This document shows, piece after piece, positions 47,145 through 56,870 of a stretch of 64,000 nucleotides of DNA (positions within the stretch are counted from its first letter, which is position 1; the number at the start of each line of letters is the position of its first letter). The DNA lies in NCBI GenBank assembly GCA_949128115.1, contig OX421965.1:50149257-50213256 (forward strand). Reading direction: 5' to 3'. The notes beneath the pieces were generated by a model that saw only the letters and a list, made by a program, of their open reading frames with translations, was not told the origin of the DNA and searched no databases. The translations under genes and the position numbers were made by a program. The stretch comes from Anaspis maculata (taxonomy: Eukaryota; Arthropoda; Insecta; Coleoptera; Scraptiidae).

Positions 47145-47964
47145 GACACTGTACCTTCATACTCTGTTCATACTCACCAAATTTCACTTAAATTCGATGA
47201 ACCGTTCGGGATTTATAGAAACAGATGACTGACAGACAGACAGAGAGAAGAATGTTTTAACCAAGATAATGTTGTTCAGCGAACCTCAATCAAAAGAATT
47301 GATACCAAACAAGCCTAGGTTGTGAAATTGGTGACGAATTCAGAAAAAAGTACGCCCTATTTCAGCCCCAAAAGACACAACAGGGGGTGCGCTAGACAAC
47401 AAATTGCTTAGAATCGTCTAATGAGCACGCCTGCTAAGAGATATCCTCTCACATCGAGAGTCCGTTGATTTTTCATAAAGGAGAAGAAATGAAAAGCATC
47501 ATTCCCAGCAAAAAAAATCGTATTTCGGCTATATTTCACTTCTAATCCGGGAAATTCGAAAACCGTTCCGAGGTAAGTCATCATTCTTCATTATTTTGTT
47601 ATCGGTTGTTGAGAAAAAAGTTTTTAGCTCAAACGGGAGTCCTGACCTGGAAGATAACTTGCAGCACACGTGTGAATTGGAGATAATTCGAAACCGATTT
47701 ATTGTGGGTTGGACCTAAACACAATTTCCAGCACAGCGCATGGAGCACCAATAACATCTGCTGATTGTGAGGGGCAATACGACAAGCCCCTGAACAGTGA
47801 GTAAAGAACTGAAAACTTAGCACCAAGAAATTCACTTTTCGCAAAAGTAAACAAACGTGCCGTCAAACGATAAAGCGCGCACTCTCCTACTGATAAGGAG
47901 TTCAGGTGCACAGAGCCGGAGTTAGCCCTTATCGACAAGTGACAACATCAATAGATGAGGATAA

Positions 47965-49302
47965 ATGTCCCAGCCGTCTTTTACCCTCGTACAACCAGCC
48001 CTCTATTGTGACCAATATGGGCAATACATCCAGCAGCCGATGCAGGTCCCGGTGCAACAGATAATTCCAATGTCAGTCCAGCAGCAGACGTCTCAGATTT
48101 ACCAGCCCCCTGCAACACCTACGTTCGATGCAGTCAACACAAATGAACAGGGAAAATGGAAGACAGTTCAGTATGGAAAACGTTCCAGAGGTGACCTAAG
48201 TCCAGAACAAACCAAAAACCTTAAACAAACTAAACTAGCCAGTTGGTTAAGCCTGCCACCAACAACTAGTAATAGATTCGATACACTCGCACAAGAAACA
48301 ATAAGCGATTCCGCAGATGTCAGTGAAACTCCAGATCTCTCAAAAAGTCACGTACCCGAAATTAAAATAGCAGATGTCGAAAACATTAAACCATTAACTG
48401 AGTTGCTGAGAGAAATCACGCAAAACAAGTACGAAATCAAAACAATGGCCAATAATCACGTGAAGATCAAAGTTTTCGAACCAGAGCATTATAGCAAAAT
48501 TATTAAAGAACTTGATGCGAAAGGAACTCAGTTTAACTCGTACCAACATAAACAAGAAAAAGCATTCAGGGTTGTGATGAGAAACATACACCCGAGTACA
48601 GACATAGAGGCTATCAAGGAGGAGCTCAAAATACTGGGACATCAAGTGCTAAACATCGGCAATATTCGTCAATTAAAAACAAAGAAAGCACACCCTCTTT
48701 TCAACATTGGCTTGAAGCCTGCCTCCAATAACAAAGAAATCTACTCAGTAGAAAAACTACTAAATACCAAAGTGAAATTTGAACATCCTCACCTAAAGAG
48801 AGAAATCCCACAATGTACTAAATGTCAAAGACTAAATCACACTAAAAACTATTGCCACTATAACCCACGATGCGTGAAATGCGCGGGAAGTCATCTGACG
48901 GCGGAATGTGAGAACAAACAAAAAATCAACACCAACGTTAAATGTACCAACTGCCAGGGAAATCATCCAGCCAACTACAGAGGTTGTTTATACATCAAAG
49001 AGCTACAAAAGCTAAAATATCCTCCGCTGAGGCAAAAGCAACCTGCGCAAATCACACCGACCATCCAGCCCACACAAATTACGTCACCTCAACTTGCTCA
49101 ACATGTTCCACATCCTGTGGCTTCGTATGCACAAGTAACTGCACTCGCCTCTACTTCATCGACTCCCAATCAAAACCAGACGCAAGTATTACAATCAGAT
49201 ATCGCCACGCAGACCAACCTAGAAAAAATGATGGCAAAACTGATGGAGAGAATGGACACAATGCTGAACCTCCTCACCACTATGATCTCCAAAATGAAAT
49301 AA
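47965..49302 (+). CDS. LINE ORF1, Gag-like nucleic-acid-binding protein
   Basis: This 445-residue protein corresponds to the ORF1 product of Jockey-type elements, which binds element RNA and forms the ribonucleoprotein. The N-terminal 50 residues are Gln/Pro-rich. A PRE_C2HC-like region with FRVVMRNIHPSTDIEAIKEE lies around residues 193-220. Three zinc knuckles follow: residues 284-297 (CTKCQRLNHTKNYC), 303-315 (CVKCAGSHLTAEC) and 327-341 (CTNCQGNHPANYRGC). The C terminus is Gln/Pro/Thr-rich and ends in a short Met/Leu-rich amphipathic stretch, which could allow multimerisation. The start at 47965 gives the full family-like length. An upstream ATG at 47955 opens only a short overlapping frame. 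The stop codon overlaps the ORF2 start. Confidence 0.9.
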   Translation: MSQPSFTLVQPALYCDQYGQYIQQPMQVPVQQIIPMSVQQQTSQIYQPPATPTFDAVNTNEQGKWKTVQYGKRSRGDLSPEQTKNLKQTKLASWLSLPPTTSNRFDTLAQETISDSADVSETPDLSKSHVPEIKIADVENIKPLTELLREITQNKYEIKTMANNHVKIKVFEPEHYSKIIKELDAKGTQFNSYQHKQEKAFRVVMRNIHPSTDIEAIKEELKILGHQVLNIGNIRQLKTKKAHPLFNIGLKPASNNKEIYSVEKLLNTKVKFEHPHLKREIPQCTKCQRLNHTKNYCHYNPRCVKCAGSHLTAECENKQKINTNVKCTNCQGNHPANYRGCLYIKELQKLKYPPLRQKQPAQITPTIQPTQITSPQLAQHVPHPVASYAQVTALASTSSTPNQNQTQVLQSDIATQTNLEKMMAKLMERMDTMLNLLTTMISKMK

Positions 49303-51986
49303 TGTCTCGTTCTTTACACATGTCGGTCTGGAATGCGAATGGACTCGCCCAACACTTGGAGGAAGTCAAACTATTTCTTATCAACAACAACATCGATATA
49401 ATGCTGATTTCTGAGTCTCACATCACCAAAAAAACATGCCTAAAAATTCCTAAGTACTCAATATACAACACGCAACACCCGGATGGCAGCGGACGTGGAG
49501 GATCAGCAGTAATCATCAAAACAGAAATCAAACATCATGAACTCCAAGGATATTCCCAACCTAACCTCCAAGCTACGAGTATAGTAGTGGAAGACTGGAT
49601 TGGAACACTGACAATCTCATCGGTCTATTGCCCTCCAAATACCAGCATCTGCAAGTCCGATTTTGAAAAGTACTTCAACACTCTTGGGAATCGATTCATC
49701 AGTGGTGGTGACTACAATTCCAAGCATGTCCATTGGGGTTCCAGATTGACAACACCCAGGGGACGACAATTGTTCCTTACCCTGAACAGCCTAAACCTCC
49801 AACCTCTGTCAACCGGGGAGCCAACCTATTGGCCCACAGACCCAGAACGTACACCAGACCTCTTAGATTTTTGCATCGTCAAAGGCATATCTCCTCAGCG
49901 TTTTGCAGTCAGGTCAAGCACGGAACTCTCGTCGGATCATTCTCCTGTGATGGCGATTTTGAACACAGAAGCGAAAACAGTCGTTCGGCCACTGACACTC
50001 TGCAACATGCGAACGAACTGGGACTACTTCAGGGAACTGGTCGGCGAGAGGTTGCAGCACCAGTCGCCACTGAAGACTAATGAAGACATCGAAGAAGCTG
50101 TGCTGCATCTTACGCAAACCATACAGGAGTCATCATGGAATTCCACTCCAGAATCTTCATCCAACAACAAAGACCTCACTTGTCCTATGTTCATTATGGA
50201 AAAACTAAGAGAAAAGCGAAAGATCAGGAAGAAATGGCAGCAAACACGAGACCCCAGAGACAAAGTCCGATACAATGAATCTACGAGAGATCTTAAAGTA
50301 CTACTGAGTGCCCATAAAAACAAAACGATACAAAACTACTTAGAGCATCTAACACCTACAAACACAACAGATCATTCACTGTGGAAGGCTACTAAACGAC
50401 TTAAACGACCTCAAATACGTGTTCCACCGATCAGAACTTCAAACAATCAATGGGCCAGGACTGACACTGAAAAAGCTGTTACTTTTGCCGAACACCTCGC
50501 CACTGTTTTCTCTCCACTGCCGAGAGACTGCCTGCCTGACGAAGAGAAATTTATTCACGAACATCTCGAAGCCCCATTTCAAATGGACCCCCCGATCCAG
50601 AAGTTCACGAAGAAAGAGGTCCACAAAATCATCACAAAACTCCCTCTGAACAAAGCCCCGGGTTTCGATCTCATAACGGGACAAATAATGAAACAGCTTC
50701 CTGATATAGCGATACGGAGGATTACAGCGATTTTAAATTCCATGCTCAGAAACGCGTTCTTTCCGGCATTGTGGAAAATAGCGGAGGTTATCCCAGTCCT
50801 AAAGCCCGGCAAGGATGAGACTCAAGTAGGCTCCTACAGGCCTATCAGTCTATTACCAATAATGTCCAAAATCTTCGAAACCTTGCTGCTAAACAGATTG
50901 AAGCCACTAATTGACGAGAAAAAACTCATACCTAAACACCAATTTGGTTTTCGAATGCAACATTCCACCATCCAGCAAGTCCACCGTGTGGCCACAAAAA
51001 TTAGAAACGACCTGGAAACAAGAAGATTCTGCTCGGCAGCATTTCTCGATGTCTCACAGGCCTTTGACAGGGTTTGGCACACAGGTCTTCTCTACAAGTT
51101 AAAACTCTGGCTCCCGCACAACTACTACCAGATCTTGAGGGAATACATCACTGGTCGATACTTCGCAGTTAAATATCAAGAAGGTTTCACTCCATTGTAT
51201 CCCATCAAATCTGGAGTTCCGCAGGGAAGTGTCCTTGGGCCTTTCTTATACCTGCTATACACTGCAGACCTACCAACTATCACCGGCACAGTCTTGGCAA
51301 CGTTCGCAGACGATACAGCCATTATGGCCTCTCACAAAATACCCGAAATGGCCTCAAAAAATCTGCAAATACACCTCAATAAAATAGGAAAATGGCTCAA
51401 GCTATGGCGCATCAAAGTCAATGAAACGAAGTCGATTCACACTACATTTACATTGAACAGGAAGACGTGCCCAGCTGTCTCACTGAACAACAACCAACTC
51501 AAGCTAACCGACGAAGTTAAATACCTAGGAATGCACTTGGACAGGCGATTGACTTGGTTTCCTCATATCACAGCCAAAAGAAGACAACTGGAACTGAAAT
51601 TTTCCCAAATGTACTGGTTACTAGGAAGAAACTCCCAACTGTCATCAACGAATAAACTCCTCATCTACAAGGCAATCCTAAAACCAATTTGGACGTACGG
51701 GATACAACTATGGGGCGCCGCCAGCGCTACGAACATCTCTAGACTGCAGACCTTTCAATCCAAAGTCCTCAAGACAGCCATCGGTGTCCCAAAATATTTC
51801 CCAAATGATGTGGTCCACCGCCTGACCGAGACGCCTACAGTTCAAGAAGAGATCGCCAGACTCAGCTCTGCTTATCAAGCCCGCCTTCAGTTCCATCCAA
51901 ACGCATTAGCAGTAGAACTACTCATCGCCCGCGACACCAGGCGCCTCAAGCGGTACGACCCATTGGACCTGATCACCAGATTCTAA
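49302..51986 (+). CDS. LINE ORF2, endonuclease/reverse transcriptase
   Basis: This 894-residue protein would nick target DNA and prime reverse transcription from it. The N-terminal part is an AP-endonuclease-like domain with Asn11 (WNANGL), Glu38 (ISESH), the GGDYNSKHVHWGS block, PDLLDFCIV and the terminal SSDHSPV with the catalytic His. The reverse transcriptase spans about residues 500-760. It contains YRPISLLP, FLDVSQAFDRVW with Asp583, SGVPQGSVLGP and the catalytic FADD at 668-671. A C-terminal region follows without an RNase H domain, as usual for Jockey. The open frame extends 120 codons upstream of the ATG, overlapping ORF1, but the TAATG overlap at 49300-49304 marks the likely start, probably read by termination-reinitiation. 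Confidence 0.92.
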   Translation: MSRSLHMSVWNANGLAQHLEEVKLFLINNNIDIMLISESHITKKTCLKIPKYSIYNTQHPDGSGRGGSAVIIKTEIKHHELQGYSQPNLQATSIVVEDWIGTLTISSVYCPPNTSICKSDFEKYFNTLGNRFISGGDYNSKHVHWGSRLTTPRGRQLFLTLNSLNLQPLSTGEPTYWPTDPERTPDLLDFCIVKGISPQRFAVRSSTELSSDHSPVMAILNTEAKTVVRPLTLCNMRTNWDYFRELVGERLQHQSPLKTNEDIEEAVLHLTQTIQESSWNSTPESSSNNKDLTCPMFIMEKLREKRKIRKKWQQTRDPRDKVRYNESTRDLKVLLSAHKNKTIQNYLEHLTPTNTTDHSLWKATKRLKRPQIRVPPIRTSNNQWARTDTEKAVTFAEHLATVFSPLPRDCLPDEEKFIHEHLEAPFQMDPPIQKFTKKEVHKIITKLPLNKAPGFDLITGQIMKQLPDIAIRRITAILNSMLRNAFFPALWKIAEVIPVLKPGKDETQVGSYRPISLLPIMSKIFETLLLNRLKPLIDEKKLIPKHQFGFRMQHSTIQQVHRVATKIRNDLETRRFCSAAFLDVSQAFDRVWHTGLLYKLKLWLPHNYYQILREYITGRYFAVKYQEGFTPLYPIKSGVPQGSVLGPFLYLLYTADLPTITGTVLATFADDTAIMASHKIPEMASKNLQIHLNKIGKWLKLWRIKVNETKSIHTTFTLNRKTCPAVSLNNNQLKLTDEVKYLGMHLDRRLTWFPHITAKRRQLELKFSQMYWLLGRNSQLSSTNKLLIYKAILKPIWTYGIQLWGAASATNISRLQTFQSKVLKTAIGVPKYFPNDVVHRLTETPTVQEEIARLSSAYQARLQFHPNALAVELLIARDTRRLKRYDPLDLITRF

Positions 51987-52537
51987 ATTCTGACCTCTGC
52001 CTTTGTTCCTGCCATGAGCTACAAACAGAACTATAGCAATTGTTATTGAATATCAATTAAGGAGGGAGTCACTTCAAGACGAACTCCTCAACGCCATTGT
52101 TTATATTATCATACCAAATACTAAAATATCTTAGGATAGTTGTATAATACACATGGATTCAATAAAAAAAAAAAAAAAAAAAAAGCTCAAACGGGGGTTC
52201 ATTAAAATTTGAACAATTATGAACTGCTTCATTTACCACCCTGTAGAAACTTTATGTGCAGCTTCTCAGGTGATCTTTGAACATGGTGAATAGCCAAAAG
52301 ATTAGGTAATCGACCAGTGAAAACCGAATTGAAATCGTCCGTGACAATCAAAAGTTATGTTGATTCAAATTTGGGTAAAAATTTCTGTTGCGACACTTAT
52401 TTTGTTGAGCACTTTACATCAGTCCTTGGTATATATCTACATCAGCTCAGTCAGAAAAGCAATAATGTGCTCCACCTTCCATAATGCACATCGGTGAAAT
52501 AGATTCTTATATACATTTAATGACTGTTATACCTACA

Positions 52538-53486
52538 TACCGTCTGTTTTTTATTTTAGGCCCCATCCCGTAGCACCTTTATTATGGGTTTTACACCCAA
52601 TATATTATAAATTTGTCACAATTTTATGATTTGATTTGAAATCACAAAAACAAGATCTTTCAACTGATGATATGTCAAATTATTTTTGACAGATGTCATT
52701 TTTTGACAACTGACAGAATAGTGCTTGTAATACATCATTTTAAAGCTCATAAAATTCTGAGGAGAACTGTGTTTTCATTTTTCAAATCGGGTGTTTTTTA
52801 CAGCTTCTAGAGGTCTTTAAATAGAAAAAAAAACGTTGAATTTTAGAAATACATAAGTAAGTAGATAAAGCAGGTACCTATTTTTCATGTTAACTAAATA
52901 ATGATGATTATTGATAAATAATCACAATGAAACAAAAGATGCCCTAAAGAAGTTGCTTGAAATGACCGCCTCCTTGTTCCTTTAATGAAAAATTCGACGA
53001 TCAGTTAATTGGAACTACCGGCCCATCGCGATGACATCCGAGCTTGCCAGATATGACCACCTCATTTTTTTCATGAGCTTACCTGAAAGATGACGTGTTT
53101 ATAGAGTTTCCCAATAATTTAGACAATTTGAAAATCAGATCATCACCATTAGTTATTAATATCAAAAATACCTATTACTTATTGAGTGGGTATTTCTGGA
53201 ATTGACATTTTTTTCTATTGAAAGACCCCTAGAAGCTGTAAAAGACACCCTATTTCAAAAATAAGGACACGGTTCTTCCCAGAATTGTATGGGCTTTGAA
53301 ATGATGTACCACAAGTGATATTCTGGCATTTATCAAAAAATAACATCTTTAAAAAATAATTTGACATATCATCACTCGAAAGATCTTGTTTTTCTGATTT
53401 CAAAAATATATAATATATTGGGTGTAAAACCCATAATAAAGGTGCTATGGGCTGGGACCTATGCCTAAAATAAAAAACGGACGGTA
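52538..53486. repeat. Fold-back element, TACCGTC ends
   Basis: Ends TACCGTCTG...TTTTATTTTAGG and CCTAAAATAAAAAACGGACGGTA pair, and the arms (about 300 and 270 bp) continue through GGTGCTA, ATTGGGTGTAAAACCCATAA and AAGATCTT. The loop is at about 52840-53217. TATACAGGGTATCC follows just outside on the right. Confidence 0.8.
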
Positions 53487-53769
53487 TACAGGGTATCCGT
53501 TTTTCGAGGCTAAGCATGGGTATCTCGCTAATCTTGAGAGATACAAAGTCGGTTGAATCAAGAAAAAGTTGCGCATTTTCATGACGATCAATGATCCAAA
53601 AAGAAAGGACCCCGCACGTTTTATATGAAAAAGTGGTTTCGGTGAATTTGGCTGAATTTTCTATATGTTGTAGATCTTGATTCAAGAAATATATTCCTGA
53701 AAAATTGGACCCCTCCTATGAACAGTTTTTCCCCTACACCCCTAATAAGGCCAAAATTAGGAATAGTCT

Positions 53770-54560
53770 CAAATTTTTTGAAATTCATGAAACTGGTCCA
53801 AATCGAACTCGTGATCATGGGAAAAATAATTTAAAAAATCCAAGTTATGAATTGGGGTAGTTATCAAGGGGGTTGGGGGTCGAAATTGGGAAAATAAATT
53901 GAAATTTCGAATTTTTTATTCTTGTAAAATCTGAACAGAATAATAATGGAGAAATAATTTTGGAAAACCTAAAACAATTAATTGGGTGTTATTCTAAAGG
54001 GGGCTGGGGGTCAAAATCAAGGGAACGGAGTAACATTCCGAAACTTGCGATTCCCATTATTGAGAAAATATTTCAAAAAAATCTAAACCAATGAGTTCTG
54101 GTGTCATTGAGAAAGTAGAGGGTCGAAATCAGGACAACAATGAAATTCTGGACCTTACAGTTCATCTAAAAATTGGTCTGGGTGAATGACAAAATGATAA
54201 TAAAACCAATCTGCATAAGGATTGAGTTCTTCATTTCTCGACCATCTCTTTTCCCACCTACCATAATATCTGCCTACAACCATGTCCTTGCCCAAATAAG
54301 AATTTGTCTTGAGCATTTTGAAATTCATGAAACTGGCTCAAATTAAGTTGAAGAATAAAAAATATAAGTTGTGAGTTGGAGTAATTATCGAGGGGGCGGG
54401 GGTCGAAATCCAGTGAAGGAATTAGCATTCCAGGAAAAGGGTAATGGAGAAGCTCGTGGAGAAGTAATTTAAAAGAATCTGAATCAATAAATTGAGATGG
54501 TTACCTACCGAGGGGACAGTGGTCAAAATCTAGAAAAAAAAAGAAATTCCGAAACTTCAA
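53770..54560 (+). repeat. Degenerate tandem array, about 120-bp units
   Basis: A phrase of the type 'ttggngta...tatcnagggggntgggggtcgaaatc' recurs at about 53856, 53979, 54094, 54376 and 54493, giving spacings of 115-123 bp with one gap. GAAATTCATGAAACTGG occurs at about 53780 and 54321. Confidence 0.65.
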
Positions 54561-54566
54561 ATTCAT

Positions 54567-55577
54567 ATATACAGGGTTATTCAAAAGTCCGGAATAAAAT
54601 TCATATTTTTTTTCCATATTCATTTCGGCAAAAACGCTCGGACCGGTCGATTTCTAAAAACGGTAAGCCGTTTTTTTCATGACACGCGTCATGTTCTACC
54701 GTCAACCCCCTAACCCCAAGCCACCCTTAGTATTTTTTTTCAAATAACACCCTATGGCTTGTGGGGGCTCGTTGGAAAGCTTGTCAAAAACTCTATTCAG
54801 ATCTATAATTGAAAATTAGGTCCGACGCTTCACCATAAAGTTTTGAGAAACCCCAGTTTTACTAGACAGTCCGGAACAACATTCATAATTTTTTTCCATA
54901 TTTATTTCGGAAAAAACGCTCGAACCGGTCGATTTCTAAAAACGGAGAGCCGTTTTTTCATGACACGTGTCATGTTCTACCGTCAACCACCCAACCCCAA
55001 GCCACCATGAAGTTCCTCAAAACTTCATGGTAAAGCGTCCGATCTAATTTTCAACGGTAGATCTGAATAGAGTTTTTGACAAGCTTTCCAACGAGCCCCC
55101 ACAAGCCATAGGGTGCCATTTGAAAAAAAATACTAAGGGTGGCTTGGGGTTAGGGGGTTGGCGGTAGAACATGACACGTGTCATGAAAAAACGGCTTACC
55201 GTTTTTAGAAATCGACCTGTTCGAGCGTTTTCTTTCTGAAAAAATATGGAAAGAAATTATGAATTTTGTTCCGGACTGTTAAGTAAAACTGGGGTTCCTC
55301 AAAACTTCATGGTGAAGCGTCTGATCTAATTTTCAATGGTTGATCTGAATGGAGTTTTTGATAAGCTTTCCAACGAGCCCCCACAAGCCATAGGGTGCCA
55401 TTTGAAAAAAAATACTAAGGGTGACTTGGGGTTAGGAGGATGACGGTAGAACATGACACGTGTCATGAAAAAAAGGTTTACCGTTTTTAGAAATCGACCT
55501 GTTCAAGCGTTTTTTCCGCAATAAATATGGAAAAAAATTATGAATTTTATTCCGGACTTTTGAATAACCCTGTATAT
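54567..55577. repeat. Fold-back element with doubled arms
   Basis: The ends are ATATACAGGGTTATTCAAAA and TTTTGAATAACCCTGTATAT. Each arm contains the same unit (GTCCGGAA..., then CGATTTCTAAAAACGG, ATGACACGTGTCAT, CCAACCCCAAGCCACC) twice, in whole or in part. Up to four related copies are therefore arranged as two inverted pairs. ATGACACGTGTCAT is itself a 14-bp palindrome. Confidence 0.85.
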
Positions 55578-56110
55578 GGTCTTTCAATAAGAGTCATAGA
55601 ACTTCAAATTGGAATTAACAAATTATGTCGGGGTTAACGATATCTAATTGACTCTATGTGAAAGAACAGATTTTATCATTATGTGTGGAAAATAACATCT
55701 AGTAAATGGCCTCCTCGACTTTGTCTAACGGCGTGCAGACGGGAAGTTCAATTTGTAATAACTTTCCGGCAGATATCGGGCTATATTTCAGTAATAACAC
55801 GCACAATATTGTCCTCCAGGGCTTCAATGGTTCTAGGCTTGTTCTTGTATACCAGGGACTTCACATAACCCCACAGAAAAAAGTCCAGGGATGTAATATC
55901 GCAAGATCTCGCTGGCCAATCGAAATCGCCATTCCGCGAAATTGTTCTTCCTTGGAAGTTTCTGGCCAACAAGTCCCAAGGTTTCTCCTGCTGTGCGGCA
56001 CGTAGCCCCGTCTTGTTGAAAGAAGATGATTTTGTAAGATATACTGAGTATTTATGTCAAAAAATGACAGTAAAATCTTATCAAAGTTCTATCACTCTTA
56101 TTGAAAGACC
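55578..56110 (-). mobile_element. Mariner-like element, internally deleted
   Basis: Terminal inverted repeats of 27 bp (GGTCTTTCAATAAGAG...ATAGAACTT and complement) differ at one position. The left end directly follows the last base of the preceding fold-back. Only the 3' half of the transposase remains, on the minus strand. It belongs to the same family as 8966-9533. Confidence 0.85.
55683..56030 (-). pseudogene. Mariner-like transposase, C-terminal half
   Basis: On the minus strand this reads FFQQDGATCRTAGE, then a linker, then WPARSCDITSLDFFLWGYVK, then NKPRTIEALEDNI, and after one stop PDICRKVITN and SRGGHLLDVIF. The Asp in QQDG and the Asp in SCDI are separated by 36 residues, fitting a mariner-like D,D37D-type active site, where the enzyme cuts and pastes at TA. 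The N-terminal DNA-binding part and the first Asp are absent, so the copy cannot make a working enzyme. The reading frame is nearly intact, with one stop near 55787, implying modest age. A more decayed relative is at 9215-9320. Confidence 0.85.
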
Positions 56111-56379
56111 CTTTAGAACTAAAAATTCAGATTTGAAAAATTGAGCCTTACTTCCAATATCGATCTATTTTTGGATTCTCATTGAATCAACCAATGACCA
56201 AAAGCAGGATTTATGTTTATTTGAAAAAAGAAAGTCTAGTCAATTTTTTTTTGACACAAGCTATATGATGGACAGCACACAGAACCGCGGAGAGCTTCTC
56301 GAGAACTGTAATTAATAATGCTGTTGCAAGTAGTCTCGATTCCACCCCCCTCCCCCCGCGACCCTCCTAGAGGCCGAAG
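56111..56379. other. Unassigned stretch
   Basis: No gene or clear repeat was recognised. Confidence 0.3.
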
Positions 56380-56870
56380 CGTCGAAGCCCCAATGATGAG
56401 CCCCAGCCCACTTGGAAAATGACGAGTCGATTTCCCCCGGCTGATGTGTCTCAAAGGCCCCCTGGAGAAAGCCGAGTTGGAACCCTTCGGAATCGTGTTT
56501 TGGTCCCCTTGGGGGCACGCTGAGTCGAGAACCCTCCAGGTTGAGTTTTGACCCTCCGAGAGACTGATGAGTTGCTTCCCCCGTTGAGTTGCAACCCGTC
56601 TCTAGGATGTCGTGTCAGAGCCCTTGGACGTTGAGTCTTGATCCGCCTTCAGGTGTCGAGTCAGAGCCCTCCGACGATGAGTTCCAGCCCTTTTGCCAGG
56701 TCGATGTGCCAAGGCCCTTCCGGTGTTGAGTTTCGACCCTTCTCCAAGTCGTAGAGTTGGGACCCGTTGACGGAGTGTTTCGAACCCCCTCCAGGATGCT
56801 GAGTCGCGTTCCCTCCACGGTGAGTTCTAGCCCACCTCGAGGATGTCGAGTTAAAACCCCTAAATGATCC
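56380..56870. repeat. GC-rich degenerate minisatellite
   Basis: Repeated phrases of the type 'ccctccaggnt-gagttnngaccc' recur every 30-45 bp (for example 56531, 56583, 56625, 56727, 56791 and 56816). The GC content contrasts sharply with the flanks. Confidence 0.6.

Larger units (their letters stand above)
47638..52183 (+). mobile_element. Full-length Jockey-clade LINE, apparently intact
   Basis: A 4.5-kb non-LTR retrotransposon with a 5' UTR of 327 bp, ORF1, ORF2 overlapping by one base (TAATG), a 3' UTR with AATAAA and a terminal poly(A). It is flanked by a perfect 12-bp duplication AGCTCAAACGGG (47626-47637 and 52184-52195), so both ends are defined. Both frames are open with no stop, which suggests recent and perhaps competent insertion. 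It sits in the right arm of the 44671-52430 fold-back. A 5' end beginning AGTCC and an internal Pol II promoter are expected for Jockey elements; I did not identify a definite initiator. Confidence 0.9.
44671..52430. mobile_element. Composite fold-back element hosting other TEs
   Basis: The left arm (44671-45780) is the inverted complement of the right arm, which is split by the LINE into 47145-47637 and 52184-52430. Outer arm ends share AAGTGCTCAACAANATAAGT and TTTTGATTGTCACGG. Inner ends share CATCGAATTTAA and the TGTC-rich block. The loop holds a Tc1 remnant. The left arm is longer because a unit of about 135 bp is tandemly repeated there. Confidence 0.8.
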
